Source: Sphaerolaimus hirsutus (taxonomy: Eukaryota; Nematoda; Chromadorea; Monhysterida; Sphaerolaimidae). Taken from it: a stretch of 64,000 bases of DNA. Location of the stretch: contig OZ038453.1 of assembly GCA_964036195.1 (NCBI GenBank), positions 23,708,352 through 23,772,351 on the forward strand. The letters are read 5' to 3'. Below, in pieces: positions 55,401 through 64,000 of the stretch. The notes under the pieces were generated by a model. It made no database searches. It saw only the letters and a list, made by a program, of their open reading frames with translations, and was not told where the DNA came from. The position numbers and the translations under genes are program-made. Each line of letters starts with the position of its first letter. Positions within the stretch are counted from its first letter, which is position 1.

Positions 55401-57024
55401 TCACTGTTTTAAAGATTATTCGTTTTGTTGTATTGGAAGTGTCCTTCTGCTGGAGGTATGCCGTACTATTAGACAAAATACGGTACTAGACAAGTGTGTG
55501 CTCTGAACTAGTTCATAAATACCGCAAATCCTCGAATAAGACCCCCCCTCGAATAACTCCCCCCTTGAATAAGTCCCCCCTGCTGGCGGGGTGAGGAAAA
55601 AATAACTCCCCCCCTTGAATAACTCCCCCCTCTCAAAAACTCCTCCCTATGATGAAAAGGATACAATGCAAAAATATAAAAGAATAGTAGCCTATGACAG
55701 CGACAGCAGATACATAATGTGTATGCAGTGTATACACATTGTTATGTTGTTATTGGACGGTGAAATACCTTAATTAAACGAGTTTACATACTGCTCATAT
55801 ACAATGAATTAAGTCCACGTTTCCTGAGGAAATAATAACTCCCCCCTCGAATAACTCCCCCCCTTGAATAACTCCCCCCTCCAAAACGTCTGACGAAAAA
55901 ATAACTCCCCTGGGGTCTTATTCGAGGATTTAGGGTATTTACAATTCACTAACCCTTTGGTCATAAATTGTCTTGTAAACATTTTCCGCAAACAAATCAT
56001 CAGCGTGATATTTCCCTTCATTGTCACCATTTTGTAACTCATCCCACGTTTTTGAAGCTTGAGCATCTTTTTCACTCGTGTCCTGGTTCATTTTTTAAAA
56101 CGTTTTTGAACCATAGTAAATGACAAACTATCAGGGGTCTAGTAGGGGGATTTCTAATTCATAATTCATAATAATTTCTGTTGAAATAATAACTTCCCCT
56201 CGAATAAGCCCCCTTGGATTAACAGCCCCTTCTGCAGAAACCCCCCAGGGGGTATTCCGAGTAAGGCAATATATTGAACCCCCGCAACCCCCGACAGAAA
56301 CATTTATTGAAATCTGCAGAGTTGTTAAAAGTACAGAACTTTTTTCAAAGTATACGTAAACGTAAAGTTTTTTTCACTCACCCCGAGTACAGAAAACGTA
56401 CCTAAAGTGAATTTTTTCAACTTTTACGCATGAGTAAGATACTGACCCCACAGAAAACGTATAAGAGTGTTTTTTTTGTTGGAATTTTGCCCCACAATTC
56501 GTACCTTTTTGACCAGTTGAACCTTCAAATTCACTAGTTCATGTGTTATTTGCCTATTTTAAGCTATTTTTTGGGAAAAATTCCTATTTTCCGCTTTTTT
56601 CTCTCTCTTCCATCGTTGCCTCGAAACAAAGCAACTATAACAAAGACTATCTGAAATACGTTTTCTGTACTCGAGTACTTTCAAAAAGTATACGTAAAAG
56701 CGAGTTCAGCTACTTTTTTCAAAGTATACGTGAACGTATTTACTCAGTACTCAAGTATACGTACTTTTTGAGTAAACGTAAATAAATACGTTTTAACAAC
56801 CACGGAAATCTGCACCCCAGCAGAGGTGTAAATCTACAAAACCCCTGCCCTGACTTTTACAGCTGCCTAACCTCAAAAATCTGCCATATCGCACTATTTT
56901 GCCTTATTTTGCTGACTTTGAATGGATTCAAATTGCAAATGGTCACTGCGGGAAATTCCAAACCTTCCACATCGGTGACAACTTCGACTGTGGTTAAAAC
57001 GTCGTATTCGAAATATGACCAGAT
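49451..57024 (-). CDS. DEG/ENaC-family channel 2, incomplete and possibly a pseudogene
   Basis: Paralog of DEG/ENaC-1. Minus-strand exons: 57024-56872, 56082-55954, 55150-55055, 54429-54280, 53341-about 53166, 52721-52641, 52283-52166, 51953-51817, 51551-51462, 50624-50285, 49936-49750 and 49568-49451. FPAVTICNLN, YGHDIKQMLVDC, GNCYTF, PGFATVFAVT, KPWGRSDC, CPPA-type Cys region and GLYVGLSF are all recognisable. Three defects: no exon for the N-terminus and TM1 is found up to 64 kb (the N gap could hide it); exon 53341-53166 reads into TGA shortly after DCGDADK; exon 51953-51817 has a 2-base excess in a C run (near 51899) that shifts frame. The last three exons add a long Asn/Ser/Gln-rich tail absent from copy 1, and its frame is intact. 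The defects could be decay or assembly errors. One intron (52284-52640) is a transposon. Confidence 0.72.
51014..51422. mobile_element. CCGTATTTCC-type MITE
   Basis: Left ACCGTATTTCCTCAAACC, right GTATTTCGACGAAATACATT. Near-twin of the 23.36-23.80 kb copy, including CAGTTATTGATGCATTTTTC. It lies in DEG/ENaC-2, between the last two channel-domain exons. Confidence 0.7.
52284..52640 (-). mobile_element. Introner-like transposon forming an intron of DEG/ENaC-2
   Basis: The whole 357-bp intron is an introner-family element. Exonic AACAG is followed at once by GTGCCACTCCCAGACCCTG. The right end is GGATCTGGGAGTGCCCCCAG, then exonic ATGTTCATG. DEG/ENaC-1 has one continuous 199-nt exon here (EIINRCSC). 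The split exons of copy 2 are 81 and 118 nt, again 199, reading EILN-R-CSC across the junction. CAG occurs on both sides. The interior repeats TGTCAAAAGTCATG words. Confidence 0.88.
53476..53936. mobile_element. Foldback element, about 195-bp arms
   Basis: Left arm starts GCCGGAATTAGAGCTCAGC, right arm ends GCTGAGCTCTAATTTCGGC. The arms begin with stacked TGACG/CGTCA motifs (GTGAAATGACGACGTG). Loop about 70 bp, with another TGACG pair. It lies in DEG/ENaC-2 and has no coding capacity. Confidence 0.75.
54501..54671 (+). mobile_element. Introner-family copy, antisense in DEG/ENaC-2 intron
   Basis: Plus strand: flank ACCAG, left end GTGCCACTCTCAGACCCTG, right end TCAGTGAGTGCCCCCAG. Only 171 bp, yet both splice-like ends are intact. 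It opposes the host gene, so it cannot act as that gene's intron; it marks the family's boundaries independently of exon homology. Confidence 0.75.
54680..54962. repeat. GGCGCC-word element, degenerate
   Basis: GGCGCCAGAGCAACATAGCG, CATGGCGTTTTC and similar words directly after the antisense introner copy. Both termini are eroded. Confidence 0.55.
55520..55937. mobile_element. CCGTATATCC-type MITE
   Basis: Left ACCGCAAATCCTCGAATAAG, right CTTATTCGAGGATTTAGGGT, with AATAACTCCCCCCTTG-type subterminal repeats. It lies just downstream of DEG/ENaC-2 exon 56082-55954. Confidence 0.7.
56321..56800. repeat. TTTACG-word element with shared core, copy 5
   Basis: Left GTTGTTAAAAGTACAG, right ACGTTTTAACAAC. 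The middle (56490-56620) carries the same core as the CTATCTATC-box elements. It lies between two DEG/ENaC-2 exons. Confidence 0.65.
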
Positions 57025-57878
57025 CTGCATAATGTTGAGTGGATTTCAGTGACAAAGTCATAGTTTAATGTGGATGAAAGTTTAAAATTTTAGAAAAAAC
57101 GTCAAGTTCAAGGGGTGTCTTCAAGGGGTGTCTGTCTTGACTGCAGGCAGCTATACTCGGATGACTACACTGTACATTTTTCCGGAGGAAACACTTCATC
57201 ATGACGTCATCACTTTAGTCAATCCTGGCATTCTTTCTGTTTCTTTTTGCGAAATGTTGATTCATAAGTTTTCAATTGGCTGTCTGCCAGCCGAAGACAT
57301 AAATCATCTCTATTTGTAGAGTTGTGTAACATTATCGTAAAATGTAAAAACCTATAATATTTAAGTAAACGTTTTCTTGTTCGCTTTTATATTCCATTAA
57401 TTCAACTTATCAAGATTTCATTCATATTTACATTCCAATCTTAACATCTTCACATTCGCCATTTAATATCTCAAGCGATGTTGTTTACAACGTGCGCTTC
57501 ACATCGCTCACATATTTAGATCTTAGTCATAGCTCACATTCCGCCACATTTCCTTGACAAGCAGCACGCAAATACGCCGTCATGTTTATGTTAAGCGGCG
57601 GGCCCGCCCCGAGTGGGGGGCCGGGCCCGCGCGCCATTTCAAATGCTGTCTGGCTTGTCTCACATTTTCACTATCTTGCCAGTTAAGCTCGCTTTTCATC
57701 GGAAAAGCGAGCGGGCAAGGATTGAACTTTCACACTTGGAAATGTTGGGTAAAAATCGGAGATTAGAGCCGACCGATTGGCGCCAAACCAATCGCCATCG
57801 GTCTGGCCCTTAAAAGCCGATTTCACAGCTAAAATCGGCAGTGTTTGCAACCTCGTCAACTTCACACGAATCTCTTCC

Positions 57879-58078
57879 NNNNNNNNNNNNNNNNNNNNNN
57901 NNNNNNNNNNNNNNNNNNNNNNNNNNNNNNNNNNNNNNNNNNNNNNNNNNNNNNNNNNNNNNNNNNNNNNNNNNNNNNNNNNNNNNNNNNNNNNNNNNNN
58001 NNNNNNNNNNNNNNNNNNNNNNNNNNNNNNNNNNNNNNNNNNNNNNNNNNNNNNNNNNNNNNNNNNNNNNNNNNNNNN
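57879..58078. other. Assembly gap, 200 Ns
   Basis: Exactly 200 N bases. The right edge opens directly into the left arm of a foldback (AGCCCGATTTCGAAATGC), so the gap may be due to assembly failure at a palindrome. Open frames crossing it are not real. Confidence 0.99.
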
Positions 58079-58722
58079 AGCCCGATTTCGAAATGCAAAA
58101 TTTCCGCAAAAGTTTGCTTTTTGAACATGCTATCCTATTCTCCTAATCGAGAGAAACTCAATGAAACCAAAATGAAATCGATATCTCTTTCCGATCAAAA
58201 GTTATGGCGCTTCAAACTTTTCCCTCCCATCCACATAAATAACCACATGCATGCAACTTCAAAACTCCATATCTCGGCCATTTCTCAGCCGATTTTCACT
58301 GATGAACACTTAAAATGATCAGAATAACATGGAAATTTCATTTTTAGGACCAGGTTATCCGTATTTTGCAGCAGATTTCCCATACAAGCAGATAATGTGA
58401 ACTCTTGAATTAAATTGTCATAATGAAAATGCATACAAATAAACTGTTGATAAAAATGATATCTACATGTTGTTCTGATCATTTTAAGTGTTCATCAGTG
58501 AAAATCGGCTGAGAAATAGCCGAGATATGGAGTTTTGAAGTTGCATGCATGTGGTTAATTATGTGGATGGGAGGGAAAAGTTTGAAGCGCCATAACTTTA
58601 AATCGGAAAGAGATATCGATTTCATTTTGTTTCATTGAGTTTCTCTCGATTAGGAGAATAGGATAGCATGTTCAAAAAGCAAACTTTTCCGGTAATTTTG
58701 CATTTCGAAATCGGGCTACATC
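58079..58722. mobile_element. Foldback element, about 250-bp arms, truncated by the gap
   Basis: The left arm (58079-58335) and right arm (58462-58717) match closely, from AGCCCGATTTCGAAATGC to GCATTTCGAAATCGGGCT. Right of the outer end the sequence continues with ACATCGATATATAAAC, so the true element is probably larger, with its other outer flank in the gap. A diverged partial copy lies at 61.69-61.96 kb. Confidence 0.7.
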
Positions 58723-59214
58723 GATATATAAACAAATGTGTATCTCCGATTTGACCTCAGAAATGAACTCTCCGGACATTTGTGATCATTTTAACATTTT
58801 AATGACTAAAATCGGTTCACAAATGACCGAGATATTGATGTTCAAAGTTTGCATGTTCTCGGCGACACCCAAAAAAACGCAAATGACAGTGTTTTTATAG
58901 ACCCCCCCTATTTCCGGTCTGGGGGGTCGTAGAAAAAAATCGTCAAAATGGTGCGTAGCCCCAACCTAGAACTATATCATATCCAAATTTCAACATTTTT
59001 CGCCAAGCGGTTCCCGAGTTATTAGCACGCGCCGGCAGGTTAACCCCCCCCCCCCCCAAAATGCTAACCCCAAAATCCCCTATGGGTGGGGGTATTCAAA
59101 GTGGAATTTATTGAGGGCTCAATTGAGTAGCTGTTTCAATTTTGACAATGAAACATGTAGGTTAAAAGTTTTCTGCACTTTGTAAAAGTACCATGCAGAA
59201 ACCATGTGTTTAGT

Positions 59215-59412
59215 GATGGAAAAAGTGCCAGGTTTTAAGTGCCAAGGGCCAAAAGCGCCATGGTGCTTTTCCTAACCATGGCGCCAAGCACCAATGGAGC
59301 CAGAGCGTTTTAGTGCCAAGCGCCAAATGTGCCATGGCGTTTTTCTGGATTTCACCAATGGCACCAGGAGGGTATGGCGCCAAGCGCCAATGGCACCAGC
59401 GCCAAAGTCAAA
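59215..59412. repeat. GGCGCC-word element, degenerate
   Basis: Starts TAGTGATGGAAAAAGTGCC. The words are decayed toward GTGCCA and GGCACC. The terminus is recognisable on the left only. Confidence 0.55.
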
Positions 59413-59743
59413 ATGTGGTTTTATTATGTGGCCCGATGTCCCAAACAGTATTTTCAGCTATCAATCCCTGGGAGGAGTGATGTGCTATCTACCGAACCCC
59501 TCAGAGGAACAAAATCCTGGATACCCCTGACTCAGACGATAACCATAATGTAAAGATAAGTATCCAAATACATATAAAATATAGATCGCATAATAATCCT
59601 TGTCCTAATGTAACTCAGTCATATTTTTACATGTGTTCTGCATAACACAGATCACAAAATACAGTTAATTTACATCCTCTTTACACTCACTTTGGGTGGG
59701 GGTATTTCCAGAGGGTATTATTTCCCCAGCTTACTCAGACCTG

Positions 59744-59880
59744 GTGGCAGTCCCAAGCCTTGTTAAGTAAAGTGTCAAATGTAAAATTAGTCTAATGCAA
59801 GGTAAAGTGTCAATTGTCATGAACACTATCAGATGTAAAGTCAAATGTAAAGTCAAGTCTCAACTGTGTATCAAAATCTT
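59744..59880 (+). mobile_element. Introner-family left end, truncated
   Basis: GTGGCAGTCCCAAGCCTTG follows CTG, then AAAGTGTCAAATG and TCAATTGTCATGA words of the family. No matching right end was found. Confidence 0.45.
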
Positions 59881-60744
59881 ACTTTTGTAAATCTACTTAT
59901 TACTTTTGTATTTATCTTGTGGGGCGCTAAGTTGGCAAACTCAGGTGAGTTACTAATCTATTCCAATTTGTCAGAAAACATTGACACAGTTTGGAAACTA
60001 ATTTGATAGAGTTGGAAACTGTAAATAGTGTTGTAAACTGTTCCTAAATATAAGCAGAGCAGGGTATGAATTAAGTATAATAATCACTTCCTAAAAATGT
60101 GTATTTGATAGTTGAGCAAATTGGGGTTTAATCAAGGTAAATGAATGTCATAGTTGAAATTGGCATGAGATTCCATATATAAAACATGTCAAATATATAT
60201 GTGAATAGAGTATTGCGAAGTTAATTGAATATGTCTACGCCAAGGGCTATGTAAAGTATATGCTAGTCAAATATGCAGGGCACCATTTCTCTATTAGGAC
60301 GCTTGTTCAAAGAATGTAAAGTATGTAAAGTAAAGTAAAGAAAATATATTATAACAAGGTTTGATGCTTCCATTTTACATGTAAACCATACAAATGTATA
60401 TATATATATATAATAATAACCAGAAAATTATGGTGAGTCGAATGAGCCTAATTTTATATCCATAAACCTAATTATAACATAATTGACCTTTTAATCTGAA
60501 TATTCTCAATAATCCTACAATAACTTATAAGACACTTTCTTACTCAAATATTTTCCATGGAGAAATAATATAGTGTATGAAAACTGAAGATTAGTTGTGG
60601 TAAAATAATATAGTGCATGAATAGAAATAGTTTGTGCAGATAAATAACACAGTGCATGAAATAAATATGGACAAATTACTCCTAATTGTTACTTCTCTGT
60701 ATTCTCTATCCATCCATTCCACTACGGTCAACACACCATTTTAA

Positions 60745-60945
60745 ATGCTGGCGCCAGGCGCCAATAGCGCCACCAGAAAATGGCACCAAGCGCCAAAAGC
60801 ACCATGGCGCTTTCTCAGATGCCGGCGCCAAGCGCCAATGGCGCCAGAGCATTTTAGCGCCACATGCCAAAAGTGCCATGGCACTTTTTGCTTTGGCGCT
60901 AGCGCCAGGCGCCAAAAGCGCCATGGCGCTTTTCCATCGCTACAT
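60745..60945. repeat. GGCGCC-word element
   Basis: GGCGCCAGGCGCCAATAGC phrases ending GGCGCTTTTCCATCGCTA. Frames up to 106 codons on both strands arise from the repeat. Confidence 0.65.
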
Positions 60946-61131
60946 GTGCATATTATGTTGGAGCAGAGTAAAACACATGCAAACATCAAATGCTCCACTT
61001 GATTAATCGAACATTGACTACTCAATCACATCAATGTGAACTTTTTCAATTTACAAGTGTGTCCCATTGCAAAATACAGTTTATGCCACAATAAATACCC
61101 CATTGTAAAAAAACAATTGTAAGAATAATCT

Positions 61132-61283
61132 GTCACTTACATAGCCATTCAAAGTAATTATTGCTGTGCACCACAGATCATCATAAATCACAATCTCGAT
61201 CATTTGGAGATCAAAAAATGTTTCTGCAGGCCATATGGAAAATAATAATAGTGTGTAAACTAGAAATGGGCATAGACCACATG
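61132..61283 (-). other. Orphan exon-like stretch
   Basis: Read on the minus strand, an open frame runs from the right end of an introner-family copy (GAGTGCCCCCAG, at 61284) to a consensus donor, GGCTAT|GTAAGT (just below 61138). It has a hydrophobic start (FLVYTLLLFSIW) and an acidic middle (FFDLQMIEIVIYDDLW). No family is recognised and no joining exon was found. It is not similar to the missing first exon of DEG/ENaC-2. Confidence 0.2.
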
Positions 61284-61655
61284 CTGGGGGCACTCCCAGA
61301 CCCTTTAAAAGACCCTGTAAAGTGTCAAAGACCCTGTAAAATGTCATGTGTCATGTAAAACCCTGTAAAGCGTCATGTGTCATGTAAAAGACCCAGTTAA
61401 TTGTCAAATGTCATGTAAGAGACCCTGTAAAGTACCATGTGTATCCAAATCTTATGTTTTTGTATCCAAATCTTATGTTTTTGTATCCAAATTTTATGTA
61501 AACGGTAAGATTTGGATACAAAAACATAAGATTTGGATATGATAAGAAAAGATTTGGATACACATGACACTTTACAGGGTATTTTACATGACACATGACA
61601 TTTTACAGGGTCTTTGACACTTTTCAGGGTCTTTTACAGGGTCTAGGAATGGCAG
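61284..61655 (-). mobile_element. Introner-family copy with hairpin core
   Basis: Minus strand: flank TCAG, left end CTGCCATTCCTAGACCCTG (GT changed to CT), right end GGTCTGGGAGTGCCCCCAG. The interior has AGACCCTGTAAAGTG phrases around an inverted GTATCCAAATCTTATG hairpin. The loss of GT would abolish splicing at this copy. Confidence 0.7.
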
Positions 61656-62147
61656 CTGAGAATCAGAACATAAATATGGAAGCTCCAGGTGATTATGATC
61701 ATTTAAAGTGTTTATTGGTGAAAATCGGTTGAGAAATGGCTGAGATATTGAGTTCTGAAATTGCATGCATTTTCATTCAACTGGATCAAATCACCATATG
61801 AAATTTACACATCACTAATCCAACCACAAAAATTGTATCTGCACGCTGTCCTGGTGATTTTAAGTGTTGACCAATCCAAAACAGCCCATAAATGACCAAC
61901 TTTTTAAGCTTCAAAATCAATGTCCAGATTAGGCATACAAAATGAACACCTTTGTATAGACCCCCCTTATCTCAGGACTGGGGGATTATTTGAGCAAACA
62001 ATATTTTTTTGTCATAGCCCAGACCCCAAACCCCAACATACTTTAATGACATCAAAATCAGCCAATGTACAACAGCATGTAAAAAGTCCCTGGACAGTGT
62101 TTGCCGTTTGCTATGGTCATAAAATCGTAACACGTTAATATATTAAT

Positions 62148-62673
62148 ACCGTATTTGCTTAATTAATCCCCCCTTGAATAATTCCCCCCCTCGAATAATC
62201 CCCCCCTGTTGGACGCGTGAGGAAAAAATTATTTCCCCCTCTTGAATAATACCCCCCCCATGAATGAACTAAAAATACTGCTCATCTTAAAAAAGACAAT
62301 CGATGACGCCAGACCAAGCAAAAAACACATGTCCGGTTTGATTCATCGAATGGAAATGCAGTACATCCGGTGTGCATCAATGCAATGGAATGTGCAACAT
62401 TGTACACAATCAATGTACACTGATGCTGACGCTGACCATATTTAGGTGTTTGATAAATTGAATTTCAATGAAGTGTGAAGTTTGAGCAAAAATGTAACAT
62501 TAACCTATCTTGGAAAAAGCGTATTTTGCAAAATGAATTAGATATAAACACGCTGGATAACTTTGACGAAATAATTATCCCCCCCTCGAATAATTCCCCC
62601 CTTGAATAATACCCCCTGAAAAAGTCTGACGAAATAATAATCCCCCAGGGGGATTATTCAAGCAAATACGGTT
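62148..62673. mobile_element. CCGTATTTGC-type MITE
   Basis: Left ACCGTATTTGCTTAATTAAT, right TTATTCAAGCAAATACGGTT, with AATAATCCCCCCTTG subterminal repeats. A distinct subfamily, since the word is AATAAT rather than GAAATAC. Confidence 0.7.
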
Positions 62674-62701
62674 TATAATTTATTTATATAATATAAATTT
62701 T

Positions 62702-62957
62702 TGTGTGGTACTGGGGCCAAACGACCCCGGTCGGGGACCAAAATTTGTTGTATACCGAAAAAAATTTTCTCACCGGGGTCGTTTGGCCCCGACCGGGGAC
62801 AATAACCACAAAGCATCAAAAAGTGCCATAAATTTTTGTGTGGTACCGGGGCCAAACGACCCCGGTCGGGGACCAAAGTTTGTTGTATACTGAAAAAAAA
62901 TTTTTCTCACCGGGGTCGTTTGGCCCCGACCGGGGACATTTCGATATTGCCGGGGAC
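62702..62957. repeat. CCGGGGTCGTTTGG-word arrays
   Basis: Two tandem copies, each an inverted pair: GGGGCCAAACGACCCCGG and CCGGGGTCGTTTGGCCCC around a TTTGTTGTATAC loop. A further ACCGGGGACC fragment at 63857-63875 marks the far side of the nested GGCGCC elements. Confidence 0.65.
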
Positions 62958-63857
62958 TAGTGATGGAATGGCGCCATGGCGCTGGCGCCAATTGAGGGCG
63001 CCAAAGGGCGCCGCGCCATGGCGCCATTGGCGCTTGGCGCCCTTTTTCTGTGGCGCCCTTGGCGCCTGGCGCCCACATTCTGAAAGGCGCCATGGCGCCC
63101 TTGGCGCTTGGCGCCCTTTTTCCGTGGCGCCCTTGGCGCCTGGCGCCCTGCTTTAAAAGGGCGCCAAAAAGGCGCCAGCAGGGTTTCAAGGTGAGTGCTG
63201 TGTAAATGAAAAAAAAGATGAAAAACGCATCTGTGGATGATCTAAATTCGCCAGAAAAATGGACGAAGTGGTGTGAGCGAGTGAAAATCTTTTGTGCAAC
63301 GGTTCATCAGATGTGTCTGACAGATCAGAAGACGCGAATGATGAACCGTTGAACTTGCAAAATCATAAATCAACGGATTCAAATCGTTGCAAATCCATTT
63401 TTTGTTCAATTCAAGGAAACCTTGATTGGCAAAGTCTATTTGAAGTGAATGGATTGTTGTCAAATGACAATATCCATTGTGTTTGAATTCGTCATGTGGA
63501 TTTTATTTAAATTTTTTTGTTCTAGTGTTGTTTTTGTTCATTACATCCTGGAGAACGCAAATTAAGTAGTGAATGTGTGTACTAGGGTGCTGTAGAACCT
63601 GTTTTAGCACACGCAGGGCGTTCTATGCACTTTTTTATCCTGGCGCCCTTGGCGCCTGGCGCCCTATTTTTCAAACGGCGCCATGGCGCCCTTGGCGCTT
63701 GGCGCCTGGCGCCCGCATTCCGAATGGCGCCATGGCGCCCTTGGCGCCTGGCGCCCTTTTTCTGTGGCGCCCTTGGCGCTTGGCGCCCACTTTCTGAATG
63801 GCGCCATGGCGCCCTTGGCGCCTGGCGCCTTTTTTTCTGGCGCTTTTCCATCACTAC
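62958..63857. repeat. GGCGCC-word elements flanking a unique segment
   Basis: The left block (62958-63180) starts TAGTGATGGAATGGCGCC; the right block (63640-63857) ends GGCGCTTTTCCATCACTA. GGGGAC-type sequence lies outside both ends. The two blocks may be the ends of one roughly 900-bp element with the 63.19-63.63 kb segment as its core. Confidence 0.6.
63292..63486 (+). other. Possible coding segment inside a GGCGCC-flanked block
   Basis: An open frame ending at TGA (63486) with non-repetitive, acidic composition (SDVSDRSEDANDEP, then GNLDWQSLFEVNG). A possible acceptor, GGTTCATCAG, precedes ATGTG at about 63310. There is no ATG start and no family is recognised. It could be captured gene sequence, a terminal exon, or chance. 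Confidence 0.2.
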
Positions 63858-64000
63858 CGGGGACCGGACCCCGGCAAGATTACATGCACTATAGAAAAAT
63901 ATAGTGATTAACAAAAATAATAGCGTAAAAAAAATAAGAACCGCTTATCGCCCTGAGCTGAAATTTTGCATGCGCGCTCACTACATGCAGGAGTATACGC

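Larger units (their letters stand above)
57025..64000. other. Right flank: repeats, an N gap, no confident gene
   Basis: From the left: TTCCGGAGGAAACACTTCATC repeat (57140-57240) related to 55.27 kb; a GC-rich patch (57590-57640); a 200-N gap; a foldback; a CTATCTATC fragment (about 59440-59532); GGCGCC elements; introner-family copies; a CCGTATTTGC MITE; and CCGGGGTCG arrays. From 59.9 to 60.7 kb the DNA is AT-rich with nothing recognised. Two weak exon-like stretches are listed separately. Confidence 0.5.

Noticed and set aside
57777-58146. Several frames across the N gap
   Set aside because: They consist mostly of unknown residues; no evidence of coding.
61132-61283. Taking the orphan exon-like stretch as the missing first exon of DEG/ENaC-2
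   Set aside because: It ends in the right phase but lacks the TM1 position, tryptophans and NG/HG motif of DEG/ENaC-1 exon 1.
62770-63189. 139-codon minus-strand frame
   Set aside because: Composed of CCGGGG and GGCGCC repeat words; no ATG context or homology.

Overview
The window is nuclear DNA of an invertebrate animal. All supported genes are multi-exon with GT-AG introns (about 60 bp to 8.4 kb) and encode animal families. The lineage cannot be named from sequence alone. Exons were joined by hand from reading frame, splice sites, intron phase and family homology. Three gene models (lipid phosphatase A, lipid phosphatase B, WDR48) and the first DEG/ENaC model have exon lengths that sum to an intact reading frame.

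Layout. (1) 0.3-11.5 kb, minus strand: two tandem lipid phosphate phosphatase (LPP/PAP2) genes, A (337-3404) and B (5969-11545). Both keep all three catalytic motifs. (2) 12.6-31.6 kb, plus strand: a 20-exon WDR48/UAF1 gene, head-to-head with LPP-B across 1.05 kb. (3) 31.6-38.4 kb: no gene found, dense repeats. (4) 38.4-57.0 kb, minus strand: two tandem DEG/ENaC-type sodium channel genes. The first is intact (539 aa). The second has no first exon in the window, one in-frame stop and one +2 frameshift. (5) 57.0-64.0 kb: repeats, a 200-N gap and two weak exon-like stretches.

The most interesting signal comes from comparing the tandem copies. LPP-B and DEG/ENaC-2 each carry one extra intron that their sister lacks. 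Both extra introns are, from end to end, members of one short inverted-repeat transposon family whose left end supplies the GT donor and whose right end, or a CAG target duplication, supplies the AG acceptor. Coding length on the 5' side is conserved exactly (122 nt in LPP; 199 nt across the split DEG exon). This is the expected signature of an introner, a transposon that creates introns. Further copies lie inside introns and intergenic DNA.

Most of the rest is non-autonomous repeat DNA. Many families consist of arrays of a degenerate short word (GGCGCC, GGTCCC, GAACCG, CGATAT, TTCGAAAA, AATAAAAT, TTTACG and others) flanking a short core, and several share AGGGTT/AACCCT termini. There are also foldback elements, a CCGTATTTCC-ended MITE group and CTATCTATC-box elements. 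No transposase, reverse transcriptase, tRNA, rRNA or CRISPR array was recognised.
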